DNA from: an uncultured Paracoccaceae bacterium
Lineage (GTDB): Bacteria; Pseudomonadota; Alphaproteobacteria; Rhodobacterales; Rhodobacteraceae
Direction: 5' to 3'
DNA length: 64,000 nucleotides
Assembly (NCBI GenBank): GCA_947497985.1
Contig: CANMIX010000001.1
Span: 248,001-312,000, forward strand
Positions 8,405 to 17,729 of this stretch are shown one piece after another (positions within the stretch are counted from its first letter, which is position 1; each line of letters begins with the position of its first letter). The translations under genes were made by a program, and so were the position numbers. A model generated the notes under the pieces. That model did not search any database. It worked only from the letters and a program-made list of their open reading frames with translations, and had not been told where the DNA came from.

Positions 8405-11400
8405 ATGGACAGCTCGTCTTCCTCAGATGAACAACACACCAGCGGCGATCTAGAGCCGGTTGGCCCTACCGACAAGGGCCCATTGCACGTTGTCGGCATT
8501 GCATCTTCCGCCGGCGGCCTTGAGGCTTTGTCGCTTTTGGTTCAGAATTTACCTACGCAAGCGCACGCGATTTATGTGGTCGCACAACACATGTCGCCGA
8601 CACATAAGTCTGTCTTAACGTCTCTGATCTCGCGCGAAACAACCCTGCCGATTGTTGAACTGTCGGGTGTCATTGAGCCCGTGCCTGGCACCATCTATGT
8701 CACTCCTCCAAACTCAGATGTTGTCTATGTCGAAGGCAAATTAAAACTGTGCAGCCCTGGCGGACATACAGCGTCCCCGAAACCCTCGGCTGACCGCCTG
8801 TTCAAGTCGATCGCCGAAGCCTGCGGCGAAAACGGTGTAGCAATTGTTCTGTCAGGGACCGGAAGCGATGGCAGCTATGGTGTCCAATCCATCCGCGAAG
8901 CGGGCGGGATCACAATCGCGCAGGAACCAACATCTGCGAAATATGATGGCATGCCGGCCTCCGCCATCGAGACGGGCTGCACAGATCTGACCCTGATCCC
9001 GGAACAAATTGGTCAGCACTTCGAAAAGATCCTCGCCCATCCGCGCAACTTGGAACTGTTGCGACCGGCCATCGACCAGCCAAGCAAGCTAGGTGAACTG
9101 ATCGGCATCCTTTTTGCACGCACCCATGTCGATTTTGCGAACTACAAAGAAAACATGCTGAATCGCCGCATTTCCCGGCGGTTGGCAGCATTAGGCATAG
9201 ATGAATACGACCGCTATGTGGACTACTGCAGGTCCAACGTAGACGAAGTCGACGCGCTGCATCGTGACCTATTGATTTCGGTGACCCGTTTTTTCCGTGA
9301 CCCCGATCAATTCAAAAAGCTCCATGAACAGATGCGCAGGCGGATTCATGACCGCCCCTCTGGTCAGATCCGCGTTTGGGTTGCGGGCTGTGCCACCGGA
9401 GAGGAAGCCTATTCTATCGCCATTATGATCGCTGAAATTCTCGGCGGTATTCAAGAGCTGACAAAAGCGAACGTACAAATTTTCGCGACAGACATCGATC
9501 AAAACGCAATAGATATCGCACGCCGAGGCGTCTATCCAATCTCGGCAGCGCAGGACATTCCAGACAAATACCTGTCTGAATATTTCACGGTCAAGGAGAC
9601 CGAGCTGACGGTACGCCAAGAATTGCGTAACGTGACCTTGTTCTCCCGGCATAATATTTTCCAGGACCCCCCCTTTATCAATGTGGACCTGGTGACCATT
9701 CGCAACGTCTTGATTTACTTCAACCTTGCGCTGCAAGAACGGGTCTTGACCCGACTTCACTATTCAATGGCAGCTGGTGGTCTCCTGTTCTTGGGGACAT
9801 CGGAAACCGTTGGTGAAATGGGCATCTACTTTGAAGCACGCCAAGGTGCAGAAAAAGTCTACAGCAAGCGACGCGGCGTCGCCGGGGAAGTCACAGCTAC
9901 CCCCACCAGCGGCAATGCCAGTTACCTCAGGCCGCACCGACGCAGTCGTTCCCAAACCGAAGATGTGGTCGAGCTGGCAGCACATGCGAATTTGTCACTT
10001 GCCCGTTCCGTTGCACCGAATGGTTTGGTGTGTACGCGCAATGGAAACGTCGTAGAAGTTATCGGGGACATAAGCGCTTTCAGCGAAATTCGCGCCGGGA
10101 TGCCCACATCCCTTAACGTGAAGATCTTGATGGAGCCGTTGAGGACCGAAGCCTCAAGCTTGATCGCAGTCGCCATACGGAATGAAGAACGGCGTGAAGG
10201 GCGGTGGCATGCAATTGTCTCCCCGGCCGGTAACCGCGTCCAGTTGCAAGCCTTTCCGTTTTTTCATCAATCCGGTGGCGAAGTGCACTGCCTTCTGGCG
10301 ATCAATGTGAAGTTTGAAGAGGATAAAGACTTCCGGGTCGAAGAAATTTCCGATCAGAACCAACGGGCCTATGTGGAACGTATGGAGCTGGAAATTCGTT
10401 CGACCCAAGAAGCGTTGCAGCAAACAATCGAAGAGCTGCAGACCGCCAACGAAGAACTTCAATCCGCCAACGAAGAGCTGCAATCCACAAATGAAGAATT
10501 TCAAGCAACCAACGAAGAGCTTGAAACATCCAACGAAGAGCTTCAGTCCACAAACGAAGAACTGCTCACGGTCAACGAAGAGCTGCAGATCAGCTCTGCC
10601 GAACGCCAAGCACTTGCGTCTGAACTAGAGGCGACCCTGGTCTCCTCTCCATATGCCGTCGCGTTGGCGGATCAGGCTCTTATTGTGCGCCGGATGTCAC
10701 GCGCCGCATTGGAACTGTTTGGCCTCAGCGAAATACCGCCTTCTGGCATACATTTCAGTCAATTCACTTTGCCTGATGGCTTCCCCGCCCTAGCCCCCAT
10801 CGCAAATACAGTCCTGCGACTTCAAGAAACCCGTCGCGTACAAGTGCTCTCTAACGGCCGTTTCTTTACGCTAATTTTATCCCCTGTTTTGGATATCCAC
10901 CAAAAGCTCATTGGGCTGTCCATAACAGTGACCCGCTTTGATCACGAACCACTGACCAATATCCTGGATATGGTCAGCACTGTGACGACGGTCGGGTACT
11001 GGACACACAGCCTTGATACCAGTGACAGCTATTTTTCCGACAAAATGTACCAAATCTTGGGTGCCAATTCGAGCGACCAGGATTTGTCTTGGAGCCAAGT
11101 CCTCGACCAAATCCATGAGGATGATCGCCCCTCAATGGAACGCCTGTTGGAAGAGGTCGTTGAAAACGGGACAACATCGGAGTTTCACGCTCGATACTTG
11201 GGTCACGATGGTCTGCACCGCACTCTCTGCGGGAAACTGATGTCGATCCAAGACTCCCACGGTGACTCAATACAACTTTTGGGGGTATGCTGGGATCAAT
11301 TAAAACTGGAGCAAAATGAAATCCGACAACACGGAATGTCATGCATTCAAAATCATGCCAAGCTCGGTTTCTTCCTATTTGATGTGAATTCGAACTCAAC

Positions 11401-11692
11401 GCTTTGGAACGATCCCATGTTTGACATCCTTGATCTAAAGCAGAATTCTTGCACGCCCTCGTTCGAAGCGATTTTGAGTGGTTTACATCCACAAGACCAT
11501 GAAGGAATTCGGAAGAAATTTCAGATCGCCTTGATGGAGGGTAAAAGCTTCACCACAAATACCCTAACGGCCCCCCAAAGGACGAATGACAGTAGAATGG
11601 TTGAGTTATTTGTGGACGTTAAACGTTCAGGAAACGGTCAAATAACTCATATTTTTGGTAGCTTACGACAAATTGAAAAACGTAAGGAATAA
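8405..11692 (+). CDS. CheB-CheR-PAS hybrid chemotaxis/signalling protein
   Basis: A 1095-residue soluble fusion. Residues about 27-215 are a CheB methylesterase domain with the nucleophile Ser35 (GIASSAGG), the His of VAQHMSP and the Asp of GTGSDGS; there is no receiver domain in front. Residues about 225-490 are a CheR methyltransferase with its helical N-domain and the S-adenosylmethionine loop (VAGCATGEEAYS). After a linker comes a regular heptad coiled coil (about 676-728), then two or three PAS-like domains to the end. It has no kinase domain. In characterised relatives such proteins modify methyl-accepting receptors or feed histidine kinases. A histidine kinase and a receiver protein follow on the same strand, so it probably acts with them. 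Ribosome site is weak. Fusion type is certain; target is unknown. Confidence 0.9.
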   Translation: MDSSSSSDEQHTSGDLEPVGPTDKGPLHVVGIASSAGGLEALSLLVQNLPTQAHAIYVVAQHMSPTHKSVLTSLISRETTLPIVELSGVIEPVPGTIYVTPPNSDVVYVEGKLKLCSPGGHTASPKPSADRLFKSIAEACGENGVAIVLSGTGSDGSYGVQSIREAGGITIAQEPTSAKYDGMPASAIETGCTDLTLIPEQIGQHFEKILAHPRNLELLRPAIDQPSKLGELIGILFARTHVDFANYKENMLNRRISRRLAALGIDEYDRYVDYCRSNVDEVDALHRDLLISVTRFFRDPDQFKKLHEQMRRRIHDRPSGQIRVWVAGCATGEEAYSIAIMIAEILGGIQELTKANVQIFATDIDQNAIDIARRGVYPISAAQDIPDKYLSEYFTVKETELTVRQELRNVTLFSRHNIFQDPPFINVDLVTIRNVLIYFNLALQERVLTRLHYSMAAGGLLFLGTSETVGEMGIYFEARQGAEKVYSKRRGVAGEVTATPTSGNASYLRPHRRSRSQTEDVVELAAHANLSLARSVAPNGLVCTRNGNVVEVIGDISAFSEIRAGMPTSLNVKILMEPLRTEASSLIAVAIRNEERREGRWHAIVSPAGNRVQLQAFPFFHQSGGEVHCLLAINVKFEEDKDFRVEEISDQNQRAYVERMELEIRSTQEALQQTIEELQTANEELQSANEELQSTNEEFQATNEELETSNEELQSTNEELLTVNEELQISSAERQALASELEATLVSSPYAVALADQALIVRRMSRAALELFGLSEIPPSGIHFSQFTLPDGFPALAPIANTVLRLQETRRVQVLSNGRFFTLILSPVLDIHQKLIGLSITVTRFDHEPLTNILDMVSTVTTVGYWTHSLDTSDSYFSDKMYQILGANSSDQDLSWSQVLDQIHEDDRPSMERLLEEVVENGTTSEFHARYLGHDGLHRTLCGKLMSIQDSHGDSIQLLGVCWDQLKLEQNEIRQHGMSCIQNHAKLGFFLFDVNSNSTLWNDPMFDILDLKQNSCTPSFEAILSGLHPQDHEGIRKKFQIALMEGKSFTTNTLTAPQRTNDSRMVELFVDVKRSGNGQITHIFGSLRQIEKRKE
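10430..10588 (+). repeat. Tandem 21-bp repeat encoding a heptad coiled coil
   Basis: About seven and a half imperfect copies of a 21-bp unit built on GAAGAGCTGCA, each encoding a seven-residue NEELQST-like heptad. Third-position changes vary between copies while the Glu-Glu-Leu core is kept, so the protein pattern is under selection and not just the DNA. It would form a rigid coil between the CheR and PAS parts. Confidence 0.9.
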
Positions 11693-11795
11693 ATAATGGA
11701 TGGGCTTTCGAAAAATTGCTATTTATGGGCCCAACTTCAGAATGAATCACTGTTTACCGCTAAAATTCGCGTAGATTACGAGTATCACGACGCTT

Positions 11796-13016
11796 ATGAC
11801 GAATCTACCAAACTCACAGCTCAATCTACGCTCTCGCACTCGAAATACCGACACAGAAACCGCGCTGGCGCAATTGCCGGAGGGTGCAGATGTGGATGAA
11901 GCGGTTTTAGGCACAGCGTTTCTTGTCTCGCCCTACGCGTCGTTTATTCTCGATTGGCAGGGTGTGATCCTTGTTTGTAATCGACGCGCAGAACGAAGCT
12001 ATTGTCCGCCGAGCATACAAGACACGGACGATCTGCGAGGTGCAGCCTTTTCGGAACTGACCACCTTGGAAAGTGACGAAGTGTTACGACTACTGCGCAA
12101 AGGCGCTGCAGCCGGTCATGCGTCCATCCCCATGATGCCACGGGCTGCGGGAAAACAATCGGAAAAAGCGCCGTTCCGCATTTCGCTCTTGCGGTCGTCG
12201 ACACGTGGTGAACGTCTGATCCTTTTGACGCAGGACCAACTGAAGCCGACGGCAGAAGCGCTTACCAAAATGAACCTGCGCCGCAGTGAGCTTCTGAAAG
12301 AAGTTCACAACCTCAAAGACGACAACCACCGCCTTCATGAAATTCTGCTCTCGATGGAAGCTTTTGCCCACGCTGCATCGCATGACCTTCGGACGCCAAT
12401 AAACACGCTTTTGGGTTCGTTGCAGTTTTTTGGCGAGCGTTACAACGAAAACCTGCCTGATACGGCCCAGGATTTTTTGAAAGTGATGATGCGCGCGGCC
12501 CATCAAATGGAGAGTTTGACGGCAGAACTGCTGGATCATTCTGTCTCCACATCCGCGCAGATACAATTTCAAGAAGTTGAAATGTCTACCGCATTGGACG
12601 AAGCCTGCGTTGACGTACAGACCGAGTTGGAGGCCTGCAATGGCACCATTCGGATCACCGGAGGCAATCTTCTCATTCATGCAGATCCCGCGCTCTTGCG
12701 ATTGGTTTTGACCAACATCCTTTCCAACGCCATCAAATTCCGCGCGCCATCACGTGCGTTGGAAGTGGACATTGAAATCCAAGGCAGTGGAAAACAGTAT
12801 TGGTCCTTGTCGATCAAAGACAACGGCGTCGGGTTTGATCCGGCCGAATCCACGCGAATTTTCTTACCCTTTCATCGGGCAAATCACGACGTCGAAGGAA
12901 CGGGAATCGGCCTATCCACCTGCGCGGAAATTTGTCGTCGTCACAACTGGATCTTTACTGCCGATTCGAAACCAGGTGATGGCGCGGTCTTCACTGTTAC
13001 CTTTGGCATAAAGTAA
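11796..13016 (+). CDS. Soluble sensor histidine kinase
   Basis: A 406-residue kinase without membrane spans. Residues about 35-145 look like a weak PAS-type sensory fold and about 150-185 a coiled coil. The HisKA dimerisation helix carries the phospho-accepting His196 (ASHDLRTP). The ATPase domain has the N box (NILSNAIKF), the G1 box (DNGVGFD) and the G2 box (GTGIGLS). It follows the CheB-CheR hybrid by about 100 bp on the same strand and is followed by a single-domain receiver, so a phosphorelay is likely. A short frame from 11696 overlaps the start in another phase and is probably not a gene. The start at 11796 is uncertain; relatives might begin a few codons later. Confidence 0.88.
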   Translation: MTNLPNSQLNLRSRTRNTDTETALAQLPEGADVDEAVLGTAFLVSPYASFILDWQGVILVCNRRAERSYCPPSIQDTDDLRGAAFSELTTLESDEVLRLLRKGAAAGHASIPMMPRAAGKQSEKAPFRISLLRSSTRGERLILLTQDQLKPTAEALTKMNLRRSELLKEVHNLKDDNHRLHEILLSMEAFAHAASHDLRTPINTLLGSLQFFGERYNENLPDTAQDFLKVMMRAAHQMESLTAELLDHSVSTSAQIQFQEVEMSTALDEACVDVQTELEACNGTIRITGGNLLIHADPALLRLVLTNILSNAIKFRAPSRALEVDIEIQGSGKQYWSLSIKDNGVGFDPAESTRIFLPFHRANHDVEGTGIGLSTCAEICRRHNWIFTADSKPGDGAVFTVTFGIK

Positions 13017-13226
13017 AAACAGACCTGGATAATTCGAAAATTGGGAATTCGCTAAATAAACTAGCTTAGCTTTCATATTTCGAAGATATAGCCTCACCGA
13101 CCAAGACGCAGCCAGTTAAACCTTCATAACAAGTTAAGATAACACTATATAAGCACTAGGAATATACTCTATTTCCTGCCACCCTACCTGAGTTGATTAG
13201 CTGCTGGTTGGGAAGAGGTAATGAGT
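13017..13226. other. AT-rich upstream region of the receiver gene
   Basis: A non-coding stretch of about 200 bp with several TTAA words (near 13116 and 13133) and a TATATAAG box near 13147. It probably carries the promoter of the receiver gene. I find no properly spaced CtrA pair. Confidence 0.3.
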
Positions 13227-13610
13227 ATGAAGAATATTTTACTCTTGGAAGACGACACCGGTCTTCGCTTTACCTTCGCAATGGCTTTGAAAGACGCAGG
13301 GTACAACGTAACCACGGCGGCAGACTGTGACAGCGCGATGGACCTGTTGAGAGAAGGCGATGTTGAGGTTCTCGTACTGGATCTCAAAATTGGAGGTTTG
13401 ATGTCGACGGGTGTTGCCGACTATGCCAGCGTCACTTTCCCCGAAATCCCAGTCCTTTACATTACTGGCAGTGGTCTATTTCCGAGTGGGGAACTTTTCC
13501 AAATGAGCAAAAATGCACGTTGGGTTTTGAGAAAACCCGTCAATTTGGTCGATTTGCTGAGCTTGGTTGATCATGTGACATCCGACAGAGGTATACGAGC
13601 GAACGCGTGA
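13227..13610 (+). CDS. Single-domain response regulator
   Basis: A stand-alone receiver domain of 127 residues with no output domain. The acidic pocket (Glu8, Asp9, Asp10), the phospho-accepting Asp52 (LVLDLKI), Thr80 and Lys103 (LRKPV) are all in place, so it should be phosphorylated and act by protein contact or as a phosphate shuttle. An ATG lies 6 bases earlier at 13221, but GAAGAGG at 13212-13218 sits only 2 bases from it and 8 from the ATG at 13227, so 13227 is preferred. It follows the histidine kinase by about 210 bp and may be its partner; a CheY-like action on the flagellar motor is possible but unproven. Confidence 0.85.
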   Translation: MKNILLLEDDTGLRFTFAMALKDAGYNVTTAADCDSAMDLLREGDVEVLVLDLKIGGLMSTGVADYASVTFPEIPVLYITGSGLFPSGELFQMSKNARWVLRKPVNLVDLLSLVDHVTSDRGIRANA

Positions 13611-13748
13611 TTTCTGGAAGACCATTGTCGCAACCATGAAGCAACACAATTAAAAGTTGAATTCGCATTGGTATGATCGTGACATCACGCGTCAGACGTC
13701 CTAGTCTTTTGGACTAAGTGACTCCCTGTGGCCTAATTCTGTGATGAA

Positions 13749-14264
13749 ATGCAAACCTATTACCGCATTGATCGAAATTATCAAATTGTTGATGTTGGCG
13801 GAGCCTGGGATGATTTTGCGATCTCCAATGGGTCCGACGAATGTGTCTCGAAGTACGTGATAGGCGACAACTTACGAAGTCATATCACCGGTGACGTCGT
13901 TTGGATGTGGGTTGAAACTTTGGTCACAGGTGTATTGGTCAGTGGAAAAACCATCGAACGCGAATACAGATGCGATGCCCCACACGCACGGCGCTTGTTC
14001 AAGATGTCATGTGCTTTAGAGGCCGAAAATGTTATTTGCCTTACACATCAGCTCGTCTCGGAGGAAGAGATGAAGACAACTGTCTCTATTTCGACAGCAA
14101 CATCTCTTTCAAATGCTACGCTTAGATGCAGCATTTGCAACTCTATCTACATCGACGAGGAATGGCTGGACCCTTTCACCTTGAACAAGGACCTCATTCT
14201 GCAGGCGACACATACGATGTGCCAAAATTGCCGCGAAGAAAATGTGGCCGCAATATCCGCTTAA
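13749..14264 (+). CDS. PAS-like protein with a C-terminal CxxC-CxxC zinc site
   Basis: A 171-residue protein with no name that I recognise. Residues 1-105 resemble a short PAS-like family that begins with an aromatic-rich YYRID and VDVGGAWD, followed by a REYRCDAP strand. Residues 127-161 have Cys127-x2-Cys130 and Cys158-x2-Cys161 about 27 residues apart, typical of a zinc ribbon or rubredoxin-like knuckle. No membrane span or signal peptide is seen. It sits between the response regulator and the convergent fliP gene. A role as a redox- or ligand-sensing partner of the neighbouring signalling proteins is plausible only from context. Confidence 0.7.
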   Translation: MQTYYRIDRNYQIVDVGGAWDDFAISNGSDECVSKYVIGDNLRSHITGDVVWMWVETLVTGVLVSGKTIEREYRCDAPHARRLFKMSCALEAENVICLTHQLVSEEEMKTTVSISTATSLSNATLRCSICNSIYIDEEWLDPFTLNKDLILQATHTMCQNCREENVAAISA

Positions 14265-14274
14265 GCTGAAAGAC

Positions 14275-14306
14275 GAACGGTACCAATGACGTAGCTGGCA
14301 CCGTTC
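14275..14306. terminator. Possible terminator between convergent genes
   Basis: A 10-bp stem with one mismatch (GAACGGTACC / GGCACCGTTC) around a 12-base loop lies between the zinc-PAS gene and the end of fliP. A second inverted repeat (ACCCGA/TCGGGT) follows. There is no strong T-run, so strength is uncertain. Confidence 0.4.
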
Positions 14307-14364
14307 TGACATTTTGATACCCGACCTCCAACGCAATCGGAGCTGATGATCGGGTCTTGGAAAG

Positions 14365-15105
14365 CTAAGTGTAGCTACGGACCAATGCGCCAGCGATCAT
14401 ACTCCAACCGTCAGCCACGACAAAGAAGGCAAGCTTGAAGGGTAGAGAAACAACCGCAGGTGGGACCATCATCATACCCATCGACATCAGAACGGCTGAA
14501 ACAACCATGTCGATAATCATGAACGGTAAGAATATCAAAAACCCGATCTGAAAGGCACGAGAGATTTCGGATAGCAGGAAACTTGGTACTAGGACTGAAA
14601 AGGGAGCCTCTGCATCTGGATCAATCCCGGCCGTTCCGGGACGAAGATCGGCGATCGCATAAAACGTATCCGCATCGAGGCGCGCGGCCATAAAGACTTT
14701 GAACGGCTCCAGACTGCGCGTTAACGCTGGCCCCAAGTCCACTCTCTCTTCCAAAAGCGGGTTCACCCCAACGCGCCAAGCCTCTTGGAACACAGGTTCC
14801 ATCACAAAATATGTCAAGAACAATGCTAGGCTGATAATCACCATATTGGGCGGCGCTTGCTGCAACCCGAGACCCTGACGCAATATCGACAGAACCGTTA
14901 CCATAAATGGGAAACAGGTAATCATCATCAAAATGCCCGGTGCAATGCTGAGCACCGTGATCAAAATGATTAGCTGGATCGAGCGCGCTGAAATTGACTG
15001 CCCATCCGCCAAAGAAAGGCTCAGTTCTTGAGCCGCTGCGTGGTCGGGGAGAACCATAATGGCTACTCCCGCGAAAACCACGCGCAATAGTGCGTTTCGT
15101 GTCAT
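14365..15105 (-). CDS. fliP: Flagellar export gate protein FliP
   Basis: Core membrane protein of the flagellar type III export gate, where FliP and FliR form the channel with FliQ. The 246 residues are the usual length. A cleavable N-terminal signal ends near AAAQ at about residue 25. Hydrophobic spans follow, with the family blocks LIILITVLSIAPGILMMITCF and, near the end, FQIGFLIFLPFMIIDM and LPFKLAFFV. It is the last gene of the minus-strand fliF-fliH-fliN-fliP unit and overlaps the fliN stop by 4 bases (ATGA). Confidence 0.96.
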   Translation of the reverse strand: MTRNALLRVVFAGVAIMVLPDHAAAQELSLSLADGQSISARSIQLIILITVLSIAPGILMMITCFPFMVTVLSILRQGLGLQQAPPNMVIISLALFLTYFVMEPVFQEAWRVGVNPLLEERVDLGPALTRSLEPFKVFMAARLDADTFYAIADLRPGTAGIDPDAEAPFSVLVPSFLLSEISRAFQIGFLIFLPFMIIDMVVSAVLMSMGMMMVPPAVVSLPFKLAFFVVADGWSMIAGALVRSYT

Positions 15106-15398
15106 CCCAGCCCGCTTTGCAAATCAGCAATTTCCGTCAGGCGCACAGCCAATTGTCCGGCCTGGTCTCCTTCGAGCTCTTCGAGCTGACCTCTGGCCAC
15201 CAAGCGGTCACCAACATAGAGGTCCACGGGATCCTCAACACGTTTGTCTAAAGTGAGAATCGCGTTTTCGCCCAAGTTGACCAAATCACGGATCAAAGGT
15301 CGGGCTTTGCCGACGGACACCACAACTTCTACGGGGACCGACACAAAAGGGTTGCCAGCCTCAGCGGCTTTAAAATTCTGGTCAGCTGCGTCATCCAT
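15102..15398 (-). CDS. fliN: Flagellar motor switch protein FliN
   Basis: C-ring protein of the flagellar switch complex. The 98 residues match the single SpoA-like domain (VPVEVVVSVGKARPLIRDLVNLGENAIL), with the usual PVDLYVGDRLVARGQL strand. The frame opens at 15437, but ATG 15398 is chosen because GAGG lies 9 bases upstream and it overlaps the fliH stop in an ATGGATGA arrangement, which favours translational coupling. Its normal partners FliM and FliG are not encoded in this window. Confidence 0.93.
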   Translation of the reverse strand: MDDAADQNFKAAEAGNPFVSVPVEVVVSVGKARPLIRDLVNLGENAILTLDKRVEDPVDLYVGDRLVARGQLEELEGDQAGQLAVRLTEIADLQSGLG

Positions 15399-15990
15399 AA
15401 AGACTGTCCTCTTTGAAGTGGTATGTAAAAGCGTCAATTGAATCTTGAACCGATTCTAAGAGCGCTGAACTGTTGAGTTCCCGTTCTGCGGTTCCGACGC
15501 GCAAGTAAGCCTGCCCGGCTTCCAGCATCTCGTCTTCTTTTACCGATACAGAGACTGAGAAGTTTTCACCAAGCAGCGCCCGGACGGACGCGCCTTCTCC
15601 GGCGGCGACCACGATAACCATACCTTGATCGGATTGATCTTTGGCCATTTCCGTCAGCTGCTCAACGACGTGATGCCCAAAGGATGCCGCCATGGCGTCC
15701 GGCAAAACCGCACTTGTAAGAACTTTGAACATGGGGTCCAAAGATTCGATCAATTGGCTTTGAGCTTCAGTGTAGGTGAAATTCAAATCCTGCAATGACG
15801 TAGCCAAAGTGGCGGAGATATTTGTTACTTCCTGATCCTTGGCCGTAACTGCATCTTCCCAACCTGCACTGTAACCAGTCTCAAAGGACTCAGCCCGAGT
15901 TTCGTCCAAGAGTTCTTCGGAAACCGGAACCGCTGCCGGTTCCGCCCGAGTGTTGAAGCCAAAATCTTCTAGAAGATGTGCAATAGTCAT
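15391..15990 (-). CDS. fliH: FliH-like flagellar export regulator
   Basis: A 199-residue protein between fliF and fliN, where FliH is expected. FliH holds the export ATPase FliI and links it to the C-ring through FliN. The sequence has an acidic N-terminus, a helical middle (about 30-90) and a C-terminal domain with alternating strands and helices. Similarity to FliH is judged from length, composition and position; FliH proteins are poorly conserved. Its start overlaps the fliF stop by one base (TAATG). Confidence 0.75.
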   Translation of the reverse strand: MTIAHLLEDFGFNTRAEPAAVPVSEELLDETRAESFETGYSAGWEDAVTAKDQEVTNISATLATSLQDLNFTYTEAQSQLIESLDPMFKVLTSAVLPDAMAASFGHHVVEQLTEMAKDQSDQGMVIVVAAGEGASVRALLGENFSVSVSVKEDEMLEAGQAYLRVGTAERELNSSALLESVQDSIDAFTYHFKEDSLYG

Positions 15991-17687
15991 TAGGCGCGCT
16001 CCTCTTTCTCTTCAAGCCAACCGCGTAGAATTTGGACTGTTTCTTCCTGGCGTTCGCCAATCATGGAGCGCAGACGATCCACTGGGTCGCCAGAGCCTCC
16101 ACCGCCGGATCCCAGAACGGGCAATCCTCCACCAAGGCCGCCAAGTTCGCCCATGGCGTCGAACTCACCCATCTCCGAATCTTGGATTTCACCATCCAAT
16201 GCAATGCCGGCACCAAGGTTCGGGTTGGCCATAAAGTTACCACCACCGCCAAGGGCGGGGAGCTCCGGCAAATCACCCATTGCATCTGCACCTGCCATAT
16301 CGGGGCTAGTAAGTGCGGCGGTGTCACCTGACCCGTTGGAAGCCAGAATTGGTCGCACCACAAACAAACCAAGGACAAGGCTCACAATTGCAAGCGCCGC
16401 GATCTGGATAAGAGACATTGCGTCAATGTAAATATTGTCAAACAACGAAGAGCTCACTGCAGTGCCCTGCGGCTCGAACGTAGGCATCTCCATCGACTTC
16501 AGTGTGATGACATCACCGCGCTCAGCATCAAAACCAACTGCAGCAGAGATAAGTTCCTGTAGAGCTTCCAACTCTTCTGCCGGACGAGCCTGGAACACTG
16601 TTTCGCCTGCCGCGTTGGTATCTGTGACACCATTGACCAAGACGGCAACGGTCAACCGTTTGATCGCTCCGGGACCACGCACAATTTCCGTTTCGGTCTC
16701 AGAAATCTCGTAGTTGATCCGTTCCCGAGTTGCACTGGTGTTCGCGTTGGATCCTTCTCCAGAAGACGCATCTCCGTCAGGGATGTTCGACGCGACCGTC
16801 ACTTCACCGGATTGGTTGGTCGCCGAATCGGCGCGTTCCTCAATATCGGTGCTAACAGCAACACGGCTTTCAGGATCAACGCGTTTTTGACGGATCGATT
16901 CGGTGTCGGTTATTGTTTCAACACTCACTTCGACAACCGCATTGCCTTTACCAACACGCGCCTCGACCAGTCGCATGACACGTTCTTTAACCGACTGTGA
17001 TCTGTCGTCGTTCCCCGCGCCTGCCGCAGCTGCGGCTTCAGGTGACCCAATCAAGGTGCCGTTGGCGTCAATTACTGCGACATTATCAACAGCCAGCCCC
17101 GTAACTGCAGATGAGATCAGGAAACGAATCGCATTTGCCTGAGCTGGGGTAATGTTGCCCCCCATTGGCGTTATTGAGACTGAAGCAGTCGGTTCAATGG
17201 TTCGCTGAAATGGATTTGACCCGGTATTCGCAATATGAACCCTAGCCTGCGAAATATGAGGGCTTGAAACAATAGTGCGAGCAAGCTCGCCCTCTTTCGC
17301 ACGCCAATAAGCCGCATCAAACATTTGAGAAGTGGTGCCAAAACCGCTGAGATTATCCAGCAATTCATATCCTTGACCACCATTTGCCGGCAGCCCATCA
17401 CTTGCCAGCATCATTCGCAACTCGTCTCTGTTGCTCGACGGAACATAAATAGATCCGCCGCGCACTTCATATTCTACGCCACGCTGATCCAGCGCGTTTA
17501 CTACTTCTCCTGCGGTCCCACTTTCGAGACCCGCATAAAGCAGTTGCATGGTTGGCCGACTCGCCATTTGCGACATCGCAAACACTGCAACAAACATAAA
17601 AACCGTGGCTCCCACGGCTATAAGTCGTTGGCGTGTCTCCAATCCTGCCCAGACATTCTTGATCTGCTGCACAATAACCTCCGTCAT
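15990..17687 (-). CDS. fliF: Flagellar MS-ring protein FliF
   Basis: Inner-membrane ring on which the flagellar basal body is built. The 565 residues include a first membrane span at about 20-40, the ring-building motifs in the periplasmic part (GLESGTAGEVVNALDQRGVEYEV region, then the ASVSITP block), a second span near 430-455 and a cytoplasmic tail. The tail ends in LRSMIGERQEETVQILRGWL, the usual FliG-binding helix, so a FliG must exist elsewhere. First gene of its minus-strand unit and divergent from fliL, with a CtrA-like site between them. Confidence 0.97.
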   Translation of the reverse strand: MTEVIVQQIKNVWAGLETRQRLIAVGATVFMFVAVFAMSQMASRPTMQLLYAGLESGTAGEVVNALDQRGVEYEVRGGSIYVPSSNRDELRMMLASDGLPANGGQGYELLDNLSGFGTTSQMFDAAYWRAKEGELARTIVSSPHISQARVHIANTGSNPFQRTIEPTASVSITPMGGNITPAQANAIRFLISSAVTGLAVDNVAVIDANGTLIGSPEAAAAAGAGNDDRSQSVKERVMRLVEARVGKGNAVVEVSVETITDTESIRQKRVDPESRVAVSTDIEERADSATNQSGEVTVASNIPDGDASSGEGSNANTSATRERINYEISETETEIVRGPGAIKRLTVAVLVNGVTDTNAAGETVFQARPAEELEALQELISAAVGFDAERGDVITLKSMEMPTFEPQGTAVSSSLFDNIYIDAMSLIQIAALAIVSLVLGLFVVRPILASNGSGDTAALTSPDMAGADAMGDLPELPALGGGGNFMANPNLGAGIALDGEIQDSEMGEFDAMGELGGLGGGLPVLGSGGGGSGDPVDRLRSMIGERQEETVQILRGWLEEKEERA

Positions 17688-17729
17688 ACCGGCATTCTGT
17701 CCGGCGTACCTCCTTTTCCCTGATCGGCC

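Noticed and set aside
11696-11899. Short plus-strand frame of 67 codons after the CheBR hybrid
   Set aside because: It overlaps the start of the histidine kinase in another phase and has no similarity or clear ribosome site.
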